Of a DNA stretch of 11,348 nucleotides, positions 1 to 6,451 are shown one piece after another. The notes below the pieces were generated by a model. The model saw nothing but the letters and a program-made list of their open reading frames with translations. It did not search any database and had not been told where the DNA came from. Origin of the DNA: CAZUHK01 sp964620345 (GTDB lineage: Bacteria > Planctomycetota > Phycisphaerae > Phycisphaerales > Zrk34); contig CAZUHK010000103.1 of NCBI GenBank assembly GCA_964620345.1, forward strand, positions 1 through 11,348, in the 5' to 3' direction. How positions within the stretch are numbered: position 1 is the first letter of the stretch; every line of letters begins with the position of its first letter. The translations under genes were made by a program, and so were the position numbers.

Positions 1-1
1 G

Positions 2-886
2 ATGACGCAAACTCAGTCGCTCAACCAGAAGGCGTATGAACACATTTGCGGCCAGATCATGGCCGGGAAGCTGTCGGCTGAGCAGCGGGTCTCCGAGCAT
101 CATTTCGCGCGGGAACTGGACATGAGCCGCACGCCGGTGCGTGAAGCGATCCGCCGGCTGACGCGGGAGGGGATGTTCTATCAGGTGCCTCGCAGCGGGA
201 CGTATTTGGCCGCGCCGAGCCGCAAGCGGATTCGCGAGGGCTACGAGATGCGGATCGAGTTGGAGGCCCTGGCGGTGGGCAAGGCGGTCGATCGGCTGAC
301 CGAGGCGCAGGCGCGGGAGGTCAGCGAGCGGGCCGAGCAGATGCGGCGGGCGGCGCGCGGCGTCCGCGACGCCCAGGGGCCGGACGTGTCCGGTGACCTG
401 CTGGCGGCGTTCGTCTCGGGCGACGTGGGCTTTCACCTGTTGATCCTCAAGGCGGCGGACAATCGGCTGATTTACGAAACCGTTTCGCAACTGCTGCTTC
501 AGAAGCACGCGATCTCGTTCCCGAGCGGCGGGGGCGCGGCCGGATGGGGGCGGCTGGCGCGGGTGTGGGGGTTCCATGAGCGGATCGCCCGGGCGATCCG
601 CCGCCGCGACGCCGACGCGGCGCGCCACTGGATGCGGGCGCACCTGAGCGACAGTTGTCGCCGGGCGCTCGAAGGGATCGACCAGCCGCTCGCCCGCGTC
701 GATGCGTCGGCCGGCCCCTCGCCGGCGCTCGACCTCGGCGCCCTGCTCGGGCGGCTGATCGACCAGGGCGGCGCGTCGCCCGCTCAGCCGGAGGTCGTCG
801 TTCAACCGACGCCGCTTCAGATACAAACCAACGCCCGGACGCCGGCGGGCAATCGTTTAACAACCGGCACAACCCCGTTCTCATAA
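2..886 (+). CDS. GntR-family transcriptional regulator, FadR/FCD subfamily
   Basis: Probable DNA-binding repressor or activator that responds to a small carboxylate or sugar-acid ligand. Residues about 10-70 form a GntR winged helix-turn-helix, with the signature RVSEHHFARELDMSRTPVRE and then a wing ending in PRSGTYL. Residues about 78-218 match an FCD ligand-binding domain. The likely metal ligands are D141 and H145 (in DVGFHLLILKAADN), H192 (FHERIARAI) and H214 (MRAHL). Residues 222-294 are an Ala/Pro-rich tail that is longer than usual and probably disordered. The ATG at position 2 lies at the window edge, so its ribosome-binding site cannot be seen and a start further upstream is possible. 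The next gene begins 13 bp after the stop, and its Shine-Dalgarno overlaps the stop codon, which suggests co-transcription. The glycosidase-like gene downstream is a plausible target, but this is inference. The family call is secure; the ligand is unknown. Confidence 0.92.
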   Translation: MTQTQSLNQKAYEHICGQIMAGKLSAEQRVSEHHFARELDMSRTPVREAIRRLTREGMFYQVPRSGTYLAAPSRKRIREGYEMRIELEALAVGKAVDRLTEAQAREVSERAEQMRRAARGVRDAQGPDVSGDLLAAFVSGDVGFHLLILKAADNRLIYETVSQLLLQKHAISFPSGGGAAGWGRLARVWGFHERIARAIRRRDADAARHWMRAHLSDSCRRALEGIDQPLARVDASAGPSPALDLGALLGRLIDQGGASPAQPEVVVQPTPLQIQTNARTPAGNRLTTGTTPFS

Positions 887-891
887 GGAGG
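885..891 (+). promoter_or_regulatory. Shine-Dalgarno overlapping the upstream stop codon
   Basis: AAGGAGG shares its first two bases with the TAA stop of the GntR gene and lies 8 nt before the ATG at 900. A second core, AGGAG at 907-911, lies 9 nt before an in-frame ATG at 921. Both starts of the PEP-CTERM gene therefore have a good ribosome-binding site, and translational coupling to the regulator is likely. Confidence 0.75.
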
Positions 892-899
892 ACTGACCG

Positions 900-1769
900 A
901 TGCATCAGGAGAATTCGAAAATGCGAACTGCGTTCGCGACCGTGCTGGCCGTCTGCTTCACCGCTTGCTTTGCCGTGGCCACCGCCTCGGCGGCGACGAT
1001 CAGCGTGGAGGAGACCCAACTGTTTGGTGCGACCCTAGACGATGGGGCCGTGACGCTCGACCTGACGGACTTCACCACGGTGAGCAACGATCTGCTCATC
1101 GTCTCGTTCGCGCAGGAACACAACGACGGCGCCGGCGGCGGGATCTCGGGCGTCAAGTACGGCGGCGCCGACATGACGCTCGCCGCGGCGGCCGAGCGGG
1201 AAAACTCGGCTTCAGGCGACTCGAACACCGCTCTTTCGAGCATCTGGTACGTCGACCCCGCCGACGGCACCAGCGACATCACCCTGACGGCGAACAGCAC
1301 GAGCGAAGGCAATATCCGCTTCATCGCCAGCGTGCTCTACGTCAGCGGCGCCTCCGGCGTGGTGGAAGCGTCGGACACGACGGAGCAGGACTCGGTGCCG
1401 GTCACCGCCGGCTCGATCGATGTCAGCGCCGGGTCGCTGGTCGTCGATGCGTTCTCTTTCCCCGTAGGCGGCGGCGGTACGATTAACAGCGAGGGGCTCG
1501 CAGAGTCCGGCGGTACACTTCTGCAGAAGCTCGACGTGACGAATTTTGGAGCGGATTCAGCGTTCTCCATGTTCGGCTCAAGTTTCCTGATCCCCGGCAG
1601 CGATCAGTCGCTTTCGACGACTTGGGACCACGACAGCTCGAGTGCTGAAGACGGCCCGACGAGCTTGGCGCTGGCGAGCTTCGCCGCGATCCCCGAGCCC
1701 GCGACGCTGGCGCTGCTGGGCCTCGGCGGGGCCGTGATGCTCTCCGGCCGCAAGCGTCGCGGCGCGTGA
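900..1769 (+). CDS. PEP-CTERM sorting domain protein, secreted
   Basis: Exported surface or matrix protein. Counted from the ATG at 900, residues 8-31 form a signal peptide (MRTAFATVLAVCF core, likely cleavage after ASA). The ATG at 921 (residue 8) gives the more typical signal peptide and has its own Shine-Dalgarno, so either start may be used. The mature part is rich in Gly, Ser, Thr, Asp and Val, as in beta-sandwich proteins; the stretch around DLLIVSFAQEHNDG, VKYGGADMTL and SSIWYVDPADG resembles a jelly-roll module common in planctomycete extracellular proteins. The C-terminus is a textbook PEP-CTERM signal: PEP at residues 265-267, a hydrophobic helix (TLALLGLGGAVML), then the basic cluster GRKRR. 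Family knowledge says an exosortase processes such tails; none is encoded in the window. The protein has no recognisable enzymatic motif, and its ligand or role is unknown. Confidence 0.88.
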   Translation: MHQENSKMRTAFATVLAVCFTACFAVATASAATISVEETQLFGATLDDGAVTLDLTDFTTVSNDLLIVSFAQEHNDGAGGGISGVKYGGADMTLAAAAERENSASGDSNTALSSIWYVDPADGTSDITLTANSTSEGNIRFIASVLYVSGASGVVEASDTTEQDSVPVTAGSIDVSAGSLVVDAFSFPVGGGGTINSEGLAESGGTLLQKLDVTNFGADSAFSMFGSSFLIPGSDQSLSTTWDHDSSSAEDGPTSLALASFAAIPEPATLALLGLGGAVMLSGRKRRGA

Positions 1770-1828
1770 ACGATCGCCTGTACTCATGGCGGCGCCCGCT
1801 TGCCTTGGATCGGACGTTCGATCGTGTT

Positions 1829-1859
1829 GGGTCGTCGTTCGCATCGCGATCGACGACCC
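1829..1859. terminator. Strong hairpin after the PEP-CTERM gene
   Basis: GGGTCGTCG (1829-1837) pairs perfectly with CGACGACCC (1851-1859). After one T-T mismatch, TCGC pairs with GCGA around an ATC loop, giving 9 + 4 bp. A further imperfect outer pair (1808-1816 with 1862-1870, one mismatch) flanks it. No T-run follows, so it may be a factor-dependent terminator, an mRNA-stabilising stem, or a protein-binding palindrome for the glycosidase gene 58 bp downstream. Confidence 0.5.
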
Positions 1860-1916
1860 TGCGTCGGATCGGCATGGACGCCGTCGAACAGGTGAATCGA
1901 AAAGAGTTCCGATCGT

Positions 1917-3371
1917 ATGCTGCATCAGCGCAAGACACTGTACGCGTTTGAAACCGATGCTTTCGAGCACGCCGAGGGGCTGTCGCTCTGTCTTGAGCAA
2001 CCGACGCCGGACGCGGCCAACCCGGTGGTGCCGGCCGGCGGGGCGGGGGCGCCGGACGAGAGCAAACTGTCCTACACCGCGTCGGTCGGACCGTGGGGCG
2101 ACGGCTACGGCATGTGGTATCAGGCGCAGGACGCCGAGCGCCGCCTGACCCGCTGCTTCGCTTCGAGTCCGGACGGCTGGGCGTGGCATAAGCGCGGCGT
2201 GATCGGCGCGGGCGTTTTTAACACCATCGGCAACAGCTTCAACGTCCACCACGATGGCGAGCGTTATCTCGCGCCGCTGACCTCGCTCGGCACCGACCCG
2301 TCGCTTGAAGCGGCGTACGCGGGGCTGCGCCCGGCGGACGTGCCCGATCAGCGGCGGCGGGACGTGGTGGAGCGGGCAATGGCCAAAAGCGGTCGCGTTG
2401 GGGTGCCGACCTTCATCGGCGTGGCGAGCAGCGACGACGGCCTGTGCTGGTCGATGCCCCGGCCCACGCCGCGCCTGCCGATGATGCTCGAAACGCCCTG
2501 GCTATGCCGCTTCCAGGGCCGGTACATCATGAACGCCCAGACCCATGGCGAGTGGTTCGACCCGCCCGTCCCCGGCTTCCGGCGGGTGGTGATGTTCATC
2601 AGCGACGACCTGGTCAACTGGCGGCCGCATCCACACCCGATGACCAACACCGCCCACGAGGCGATCGGCGGGCAGACGCACGTCGGCATCGTGCCGATCA
2701 AGCGCATCGACGATCGGCTGCTGATCGGCCTGGGCGGGCGGTTCGACGACGGCGATGAACTGCCGGAGCAGCACTTCGAGATGACGCTGTTGTATTCGAC
2801 GGACGGCCTGACCTGGAAGCCGGTGGTTCCGAAGCACGAGCGCCGCCACTGGATCAGGCGGGGGCGGCCCGGCGAATGGGACTTCGGCGGCGTGACGGGG
2901 ATGGGCCTGATCGAAGACGGTGATCGCGCGGCGGTCTATTACTCGGGCACGCGCATCGGCAACGGTTCGCACGCCTACCCCTCCTACGACCCGGGGCCTT
3001 GCCAGGTCGGGCGGGCGTGCTTCCCGCGCGATCGCTTCGCCGCCCTTCAGCCACGGGTCGGCTGGAACGCGATCTTCGAACCCGCCCAGGCCGCCGGCGC
3101 CGCCGGATCGCTGACCACGCACCCGGTGGAACTGTCGGCCGACCGTCCGGTGACGTTGAATGTCGAGGTTCCGGCCGAAGCCGAAGTCCAGGTGGCGCTT
3201 CTGACCCGCGACGGTGCGGTGTGGCAGGCGGTCGCGGTGAGGGCCAGCGGCGTGGCCGTTCCCGTCCGCTTCGATCACACAGCGCCGCGAGAGCCGGTGC
3301 GAATCCGCGTCAAACTGATCGGGGGCGCGGCGCCGGACCGCGTGCCGCGGCTGTACGCCCTGGAATATTGA
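1917..3371 (+). CDS. Glycoside hydrolase GH32/GH43-like beta-propeller protein
   Basis: Predicted carbohydrate-active protein of the five-bladed propeller superfamily that contains GH32, GH43 and GH68. Evidence is the series of Asp-box-like S-x-D-x-x-x-W motifs at about residues 84-90 (SPDGWAW), 172-178 (SDDGLCW), 229-235 (SDDLVNW) and 294-300 (STDGLTW). Typical family phrases follow: GEWDFGGVTGMGLIEDG then VYYSGT near 319-344, and VGRACFPRDRF near 364-374. Residues about 398-484 form the C-terminal beta-sandwich seen in this group (SLTTHPVEL, PVTLNVEV, RLYALEY). There is no signal peptide, so it is probably cytoplasmic, acting on imported oligosaccharides, unless the start is wrong. The ATG at 1917 has only a weak AAAGAG ribosome-binding site about 11 nt upstream. 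I cannot assign catalytic residues or a substrate; a phosphorylase or non-catalytic role is possible. The GntR gene upstream may control it. Confidence 0.8.
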   Translation: MLHQRKTLYAFETDAFEHAEGLSLCLEQPTPDAANPVVPAGGAGAPDESKLSYTASVGPWGDGYGMWYQAQDAERRLTRCFASSPDGWAWHKRGVIGAGVFNTIGNSFNVHHDGERYLAPLTSLGTDPSLEAAYAGLRPADVPDQRRRDVVERAMAKSGRVGVPTFIGVASSDDGLCWSMPRPTPRLPMMLETPWLCRFQGRYIMNAQTHGEWFDPPVPGFRRVVMFISDDLVNWRPHPHPMTNTAHEAIGGQTHVGIVPIKRIDDRLLIGLGGRFDDGDELPEQHFEMTLLYSTDGLTWKPVVPKHERRHWIRRGRPGEWDFGGVTGMGLIEDGDRAAVYYSGTRIGNGSHAYPSYDPGPCQVGRACFPRDRFAALQPRVGWNAIFEPAQAAGAAGSLTTHPVELSADRPVTLNVEVPAEAEVQVALLTRDGAVWQAVAVRASGVAVPVRFDHTAPREPVRIRVKLIGGAAPDRVPRLYALEY

Positions 3372-3405
3372 TACGGTTCAACCCGGAGTGGGTGCCGCGC
3401 GCCGC

Positions 3406-3455
3406 GAGTCCGGGCCGGGATCGTCGTACAACCGTCCCCCCGCCCGGCCGGGCTC
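3406..3455. terminator. Possible stem-loop after the glycosidase gene
   Basis: GAGTCCGGGCCGGG (3406-3419) is nearly complementary to CCCGGCCGGGCTC (3443-3455). The right arm also contains the 12-bp palindrome GCCCGGCCGGGC (3442-3453). There is no T-run, so intrinsic termination is uncertain; it could protect the 3' end of the transcript. Confidence 0.3.
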
Positions 3456-3506
3456 CAACCACAGGGCTGATCCTGAAACTTCCAGGAATCGTCAGCAAGA
3501 TACAAG

Positions 3507-3797
3507 GGGTTAGCCCGGATTATTCACCACAGAGGCCACAGATAACACAGAAGTATATGTGATTCAATGATTTACAACACACTTTGCCTTGTTTGATTTC
3601 TGACGGGCTGTATTTTCACATGGGTCAAACGCCCCGCGAAATATGACGTAAGTCGCTGTCACGAACAATCTTCGATCTCTCTGTGTCCTCAGTTCCCGCT
3701 CTGCGACTCATGCTCTGCGTAGCGCTTCGCAGAGCGGAGAGCGGCGTTCCGCTGCGCAGCACGAGGTTCTCAGTGGTGAATCTTTTGGGTTAGAGCA
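3507..3797. repeat. Inverted interspersed repeat pair (TTCACCACAGAG type)
   Basis: The left arm, from 3507, reads GGGGTTAGCCCGGATTATTC, continues into CACCACAGAGGCCACAG and then AACACAG. The right arm, read on the - strand from 3797, starts TGCTCTAACCC and continues AAAAGATTCACCACTGAG. The tail of the right arm (GGACACAGAGAG, - strand, about 3675-3688) is separated from its head by roughly 80 bp rich in small palindromes. Arms of this CACCACAGAGG...CACAGAG kind recur between genes in many environmental bacteria. No transposase is present, so a MITE-like or REP-like origin is possible but unproven. Confidence 0.55.
3696..3760. repeat. Nested palindromes inside the right repeat arm
   Basis: GCTCTGCG occurs at 3698-3705 and again at 3712-3719, and its reverse complement at 3728-3735. 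CCGCTCTGCG (3696-3705) matches CGCAGAGCGG (3728-3737) as a 10-bp inverted pair, so two alternative stems compete for the same right arm. AGCGG-cgtt-CCGCT (3740-3753) and the palindrome GCTGCGCAGC (3751-3760) follow. The block would fold tightly as RNA or single-stranded DNA. Confidence 0.55.
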
Positions 3798-3917
3798 ATC
3801 GGCGACATCTTTGTGCACCCTCTGCCACGCGGGGCGAGGGTCGGGATGCGGGTCGGGGCTGCGAATCTCTGCAAACGTCCCCGCCGGACGAAGATCGACG
3901 CCCCACCCCCATCCCCG

Positions 3918-3940
3918 CCTTCCCCCTGAGAGGGGGAAGG
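3918..3940. repeat. Perfect 10-bp hairpin, C-rich/G-rich arms
   Basis: CCTTCCCCCT (3918-3927) and AGGGGGAAGG (3931-3940) pair perfectly around a GAG loop. A cytosine-rich lead (from about 3901) and GGGGCAGAAAA follow the style of common C-rich intergenic repeats of many bacteria. It has no T-run on the + strand, so I do not call it a terminator. Confidence 0.5.
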
Positions 3941-3960
3941 GGCAGAAAAGTCATACCCGC

Positions 3961-3981
3961 TGCTCTAACCCGGATGATTCA
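3961..3981 (+). repeat. Third copy of the TAACCCGGAT-ATTCA repeat end
   Basis: TGCTCTAACCCGGATGATTC, then A, matches the ends of the 3507-3797 pair: TGCTCTAACCC is an exact 11-bp inverted match to 3787-3797, and CCCGGATgATTCA matches the left arm with one difference. After this point the copy stops resembling the others. Confidence 0.5.
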
Positions 3982-4001
3982 GGCAAGATCGCGGCAGTAA
4001 C

Positions 4002-4033
4002 GTCCGATACAACAACGACTTGTCGTATCGGAC
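4002..4033. other. Strong hairpin, 9 + 4 bp
   Basis: GTCCGATAC (4002-4010) pairs perfectly with GTATCGGAC (4025-4033). After one A-C mismatch, ACAA pairs with TTGT around a CGAC loop. No T-run follows. It could be a protein-binding palindrome, an end of the upstream repeat cluster, or part of a small RNA. The geometry resembles the hairpin at 1829-1859. Confidence 0.5.
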
Positions 4034-4145
4034 CTTCGCGTGTGAAGATGGGCAATCTGGGGGAAATAGCTGTTAGACGAACCTGAAATACGTAAAAATT
4101 ACCGTCCGCCGCGTATGAGAATGCGATGATGATCGAATGTAACCA

Positions 4146-4174
4146 TTGCTACATCAGAATGTTATCAATATACC
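4146..4174 (+). promoter_or_regulatory. Sigma-70-like promoter for the FlgM-like gene
   Basis: TTGCTA (4146-4151) and TATACC (4169-4174) are separated by 17 bp, each matching four of six consensus bases. It lies in the least GC-rich part of the non-coding region and would give a leader of about 130 nt. The assignment is by consensus only. Confidence 0.35.
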
Positions 4175-4308
4175 GGCTCGGAACAGCCCCTTCAAGTGGC
4201 CGGTGCGCGCGGTTCGATATGTAGTGTGTCGGACGCGACCGCGACCGATTGGACCCCGAGTCAGGACAGGCCAGTCGCGGGCAAAGTCAGGCAAGGAGCG
4301 TTATTGCC

Positions 4309-4596
4309 ATGAGCGAAATCGGACCCGTTTCCCATCACCACGTGCCGGCCAACGGCCGCGCGACACAGCGGCCCAGCCCGCCCGCCGCGCCGGCCGCCAC
4401 GCCCCGGCTGGGCGATGACTCGGTCGAGGTCAGCCCCACCGCGCGACTGCTGGGGCAACTGGCCCGGATCAATCCGGTCGAAGTTCAGGTCGACAAGGTC
4501 GCCACCGCCCGCGAGCTGATCAACGCCGGCTTCTACGATCAGCCCGAAGTGCTCGACGCGGCCATCGACGGCCTGGTCAACGACCTGGCTGAGTAG
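4309..4596 (+). CDS. FlgM-like small protein (possible anti-sigma factor)
   Basis: A 95-residue protein with a Pro/Ala-rich, probably disordered N-terminal half (residues 1-38). Its C-terminal half resembles FlgM: residues 39-47 (VEVSPTARL) match the family's V-x-x-S-x-x-A-x-x-L pattern, and residues 62-94 (KVATARELINAGFYDQPEVL, then DAAIDGLVNDL) match the section that binds a flagellar-type sigma factor. FlgM proteins hold FliA inactive until the flagellar hook is complete. The ATG at 4309 is chosen because AAGGAG (4293-4298) lies 10 nt upstream; the frame stays open to a GTG or ATG at 4249, but the extension has no such support. No flagellar gene is nearby, so the partner may be a different sigma factor. 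A terminator follows 28 bp after the stop. The family match is by motif pattern only. Confidence 0.62.
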   Translation: MSEIGPVSHHHVPANGRATQRPSPPAAPAATPRLGDDSVEVSPTARLLGQLARINPVEVQVDKVATARELINAGFYDQPEVLDAAIDGLVNDLAE

Positions 4597-4624
4597 ACCC
4601 ACCCTGAGAGTTCCCTCCCCCGTC

Positions 4625-4653
4625 AAGGCCGGTGCCGTTCGCCGGCCTTTCTC
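4625..4653 (+). terminator. Intrinsic terminator after the FlgM-like gene
   Basis: AAGGCCGGTG (4625-4634) pairs with CGCCGGCCTT (4640-4649), with one G-T pair, around a CCGTT loop, and is followed by TCTC after the TT of the stem. The T-run is short. It separates the FlgM-like gene from the heptose gene and argues against the GTG start at 4632, which lies inside the stem. Confidence 0.65.
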
Positions 4654-4736
4654 ATGCGCCGCCCGCGCCGATCGACACCGCCGGCCACGCGGTGCACGCT
4701 GCACCGGATCGGCGAGTCCGGCCGATAACGATAAGC

Positions 4737-6329
4737 ATGACGCCCAACCCCGATCGCAAGATCGTCGCGCCGCCGCAGCTCGCGGCGCTGCGCGCCGCCC
4801 ACACCCACGCGGGCCGATCGATCGTGCTGTGCCACGGCTGCTTCGACATCGTCCACCCCGGTCACCTGCGCTACCTGCAGTTCGCCCGCGGCCAGGGCGA
4901 TGTGCTGGTCGTGTCGCTGACCGGTGACGATGCGATCGAGAAATCCGATGGCACGCGCCCCTACGTGCCGCAGGAGCTGAGAGCGGAGAATCTCGCGGCG
5001 ATCGAGTTCGTCGATCATGTGGTCATCGCGCCCGGCGCGACGGCCGAGCCGATCATCACGGCGCTGCGGCCGGACGTGTACGTCAAGGGCAAGGAGTACG
5101 AGCACAGCACGCACGCGGGGTTCCTGGCCGAACGCACGCTGGTCGAGCGGACCGGGGGGCGGGTGATCTTCTCCTGCGGGCAGGTGGTGTTCAGCTCGAC
5201 CAACATCCTGCAATCGATCGGCGGGGCGTTGCCGGCCGACGGGCTGAGCGACACGGCGCGGCTGCGGGCGTGCTGCCATCGCTGGCAGCTCACCGCCGGG
5301 GCGGTGCGCCGTCAACTGGCCGCGGCCGCGGGCAAGCGCATCGCGGTGGTCGGCGATGCGCTGTGCGATCGCTACGTCTTCTGCGAATCGCTCGACGTGG
5401 CCGGCGAAGCGCCGATCCTCTCGGTCCGCCCGTTGCAGCAGCGCGATTACCCCGGCGCCGCGGCGATCGTCGCGTCGCACCTGGCGGCGATGGGCGCCGA
5501 GGTACACCTGATCACGGCCGTGGCCGACGACGAGCCCAGCCGACAACTGCTCGCGGGCCTCGACGCGATGGGCGTGCGGCACACGACCTTCGCCGCGCAC
5601 AAGGCGCTGCCGATCAAGCAGCGGTACCTGGTGCAAACGCAGAAGCTGTTGAAGATCGACCAGGCCCGCGCCCAGCCGCTGGACCGCGCCACGCAGCGGG
5701 AGGTCGTGGGCGCGCTGACCGAGCGGCGGGATGAGCTGGACGCGGCGGTGTTCGCCGATTTCGGCCTTGGGATGGTGACCGAGCCGCTGCTGGCCGAGGC
5801 GCTGGCGGCGCTGCGCGAGCACGTGCCGCTGATCGCCGGCGACGTTTCGGGCCCCCGCCGCACGCTGCTGGCGATGTGCGGCTTCGACCTGCTCTCGCCC
5901 AACGAGCGGGAGCTGCGGCGCGTGACCGGCGACTTCGAAGAATCCCTGCCCGCGGTGGCGATGCGCGTGATGAAACAACTGCGCGTGCGGCAGATGGCGG
6001 TCACCATGGCGGCGCGCGGCTGCGTGCTGTTCAGCCCGCGCGAGGATGAGCCGGGCCACTGGTTCACCGCGCGGCTGCGCAGCGAGTTTCTGCCCTCGCT
6101 GGCCACGCGGACCGACGACCCGGTCGGCGCCGGCGACGCGATGCTGGCCGCGATGGTCATCGCCCAACTCGGCGGCGCCACGCTCGCCCAGGCCGGGTAC
6201 ACCGGCTCGCTCGCCGCGGCCCTGGCGATCGCGCGCCTCGGCAACGTGCCGGTGACGGCCGATGAACTGGTCCAACTGGCGCTGGTGCGGCCCGAGCTGC
6301 AACCGGGCGTCGCGGCGGCGTCGGCGTGA
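4737..6329 (+). CDS. Bifunctional heptose nucleotidyltransferase/PfkB kinase (HldE-like, domains reversed)
   Basis: Probably supplies nucleotide-activated heptose for lipopolysaccharide: the kinase phosphorylates heptose 7-phosphate at C1 and the transferase adds the nucleotide. Residues about 28-160 are the cytidylyltransferase-like domain: CHGCFDIVHPGHLRYL (32-47, with the HxGH motif H40-H43), VKGKEYE (116-122) and SSTNIL (153-158). Residues about 200-520 are a PfkB/ribokinase domain: VVGDALCDRY (204-213), LLKIDQ (304-309), LLSPNE (385-390) and DPVGAGDA (461-468, catalytic base D467). E. coli HldE has the kinase first and the transferase second, so the order is reversed here. The usual PGGAANVA motif reads PGAAAIVA (239-246), losing one glycine and the asparagine. 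The ATG at 4737 is chosen because the GTG at 4632 falls in a terminator, though no strong ribosome-binding site is visible. Related sugar kinase/nucleotidyltransferase activities are possible; the domain calls are firm, the exact substrate is not. Confidence 0.85.
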   Translation: MTPNPDRKIVAPPQLAALRAAHTHAGRSIVLCHGCFDIVHPGHLRYLQFARGQGDVLVVSLTGDDAIEKSDGTRPYVPQELRAENLAAIEFVDHVVIAPGATAEPIITALRPDVYVKGKEYEHSTHAGFLAERTLVERTGGRVIFSCGQVVFSSTNILQSIGGALPADGLSDTARLRACCHRWQLTAGAVRRQLAAAAGKRIAVVGDALCDRYVFCESLDVAGEAPILSVRPLQQRDYPGAAAIVASHLAAMGAEVHLITAVADDEPSRQLLAGLDAMGVRHTTFAAHKALPIKQRYLVQTQKLLKIDQARAQPLDRATQREVVGALTERRDELDAAVFADFGLGMVTEPLLAEALAALREHVPLIAGDVSGPRRTLLAMCGFDLLSPNERELRRVTGDFEESLPAVAMRVMKQLRVRQMAVTMAARGCVLFSPREDEPGHWFTARLRSEFLPSLATRTDDPVGAGDAMLAAMVIAQLGGATLAQAGYTGSLAAALAIARLGNVPVTADELVQLALVRPELQPGVAAASA

Positions 6330-6354
6330 TGGGGGAGGGCACGCGGGGGAGAGG

Positions 6355-6381
6355 GCCCGGCCGCGGCGGCGGCCGGGCTTT
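6355..6381 (+). terminator. Intrinsic terminator of the HldE-like gene
   Basis: GCCCGGCCGC (6355-6364) pairs perfectly with GCGGCCGGGC (6369-6378) around a GGCG loop, followed by TTT. It lies 25 bp after the stop codon on the same strand. Confidence 0.75.
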
Positions 6382-6390
6382 AGGCGTCTG

Positions 6391-6425
6391 AGAAAACCGC
6401 CGCGACTTGCGTGTGTCGCGGCGGT
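6391..6425 (-). terminator. Intrinsic terminator of the sigma-factor gene
   Basis: ACCGCCGCGAC (6396-6406) pairs perfectly with GTCGCGGCGGT (6415-6425) around an 8-nt loop. On the - strand the stem runs directly into TTTTCT. It lies 26 bp beyond the sigma-factor stop, facing the terminator of the convergent gene. Confidence 0.82.
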
Positions 6426-6451
6426 GGCGTGGGTGCGATGGGGTGGCCGGG

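Larger units (their letters stand above)
3372..4308. other. Long non-coding region with repeats and hairpins
   Basis: About 940 bp without a credible gene. Open frames here (for example 3811-4086) cross inverted repeats and have no ribosome-binding site or recognisable protein motif. From left to right it holds a GC-rich inverted repeat after the glycosidase gene, a cluster of related interspersed repeats (3507-3971), a C/G-rich perfect hairpin (3918-3940), a second strong hairpin (4002-4033), and then a less GC-rich stretch (about 4034-4180) with a promoter-like sequence for the FlgM-like gene. No tRNA or known riboswitch fold was seen. Confidence 0.7.

Noticed and set aside
1766..1951. 61-codon frame overlapping the stop of the PEP-CTERM gene and the start of the glycosidase gene
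   Set aside because: It contains the strong hairpin at 1829-1859, has no ribosome-binding site and no recognisable sequence.
3507..3981. CRISPR array
   Set aside because: The repeats are in mixed orientation, differ in length and lack regular spacers.
3811..4086. 91-codon frame in the non-coding region
   Set aside because: It crosses two hairpins and the third repeat copy, has no ribosome-binding site, and its product shows no domain.
4721..4728. GCCGATAA, an exact flagellar sigma-28 -10 sequence, just before the HldE-like gene
   Set aside because: No TAAA-type -35 box lies about 15 bp upstream, and a start here would leave almost no leader before the ATG at 4737.
4623..6302. 559-codon open frame on the - strand
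   Set aside because: It is antisense to the clear HldE-like gene, rich in Arg/His/Gln/Gly as expected for the shadow of a high-GC gene, with no family motif.
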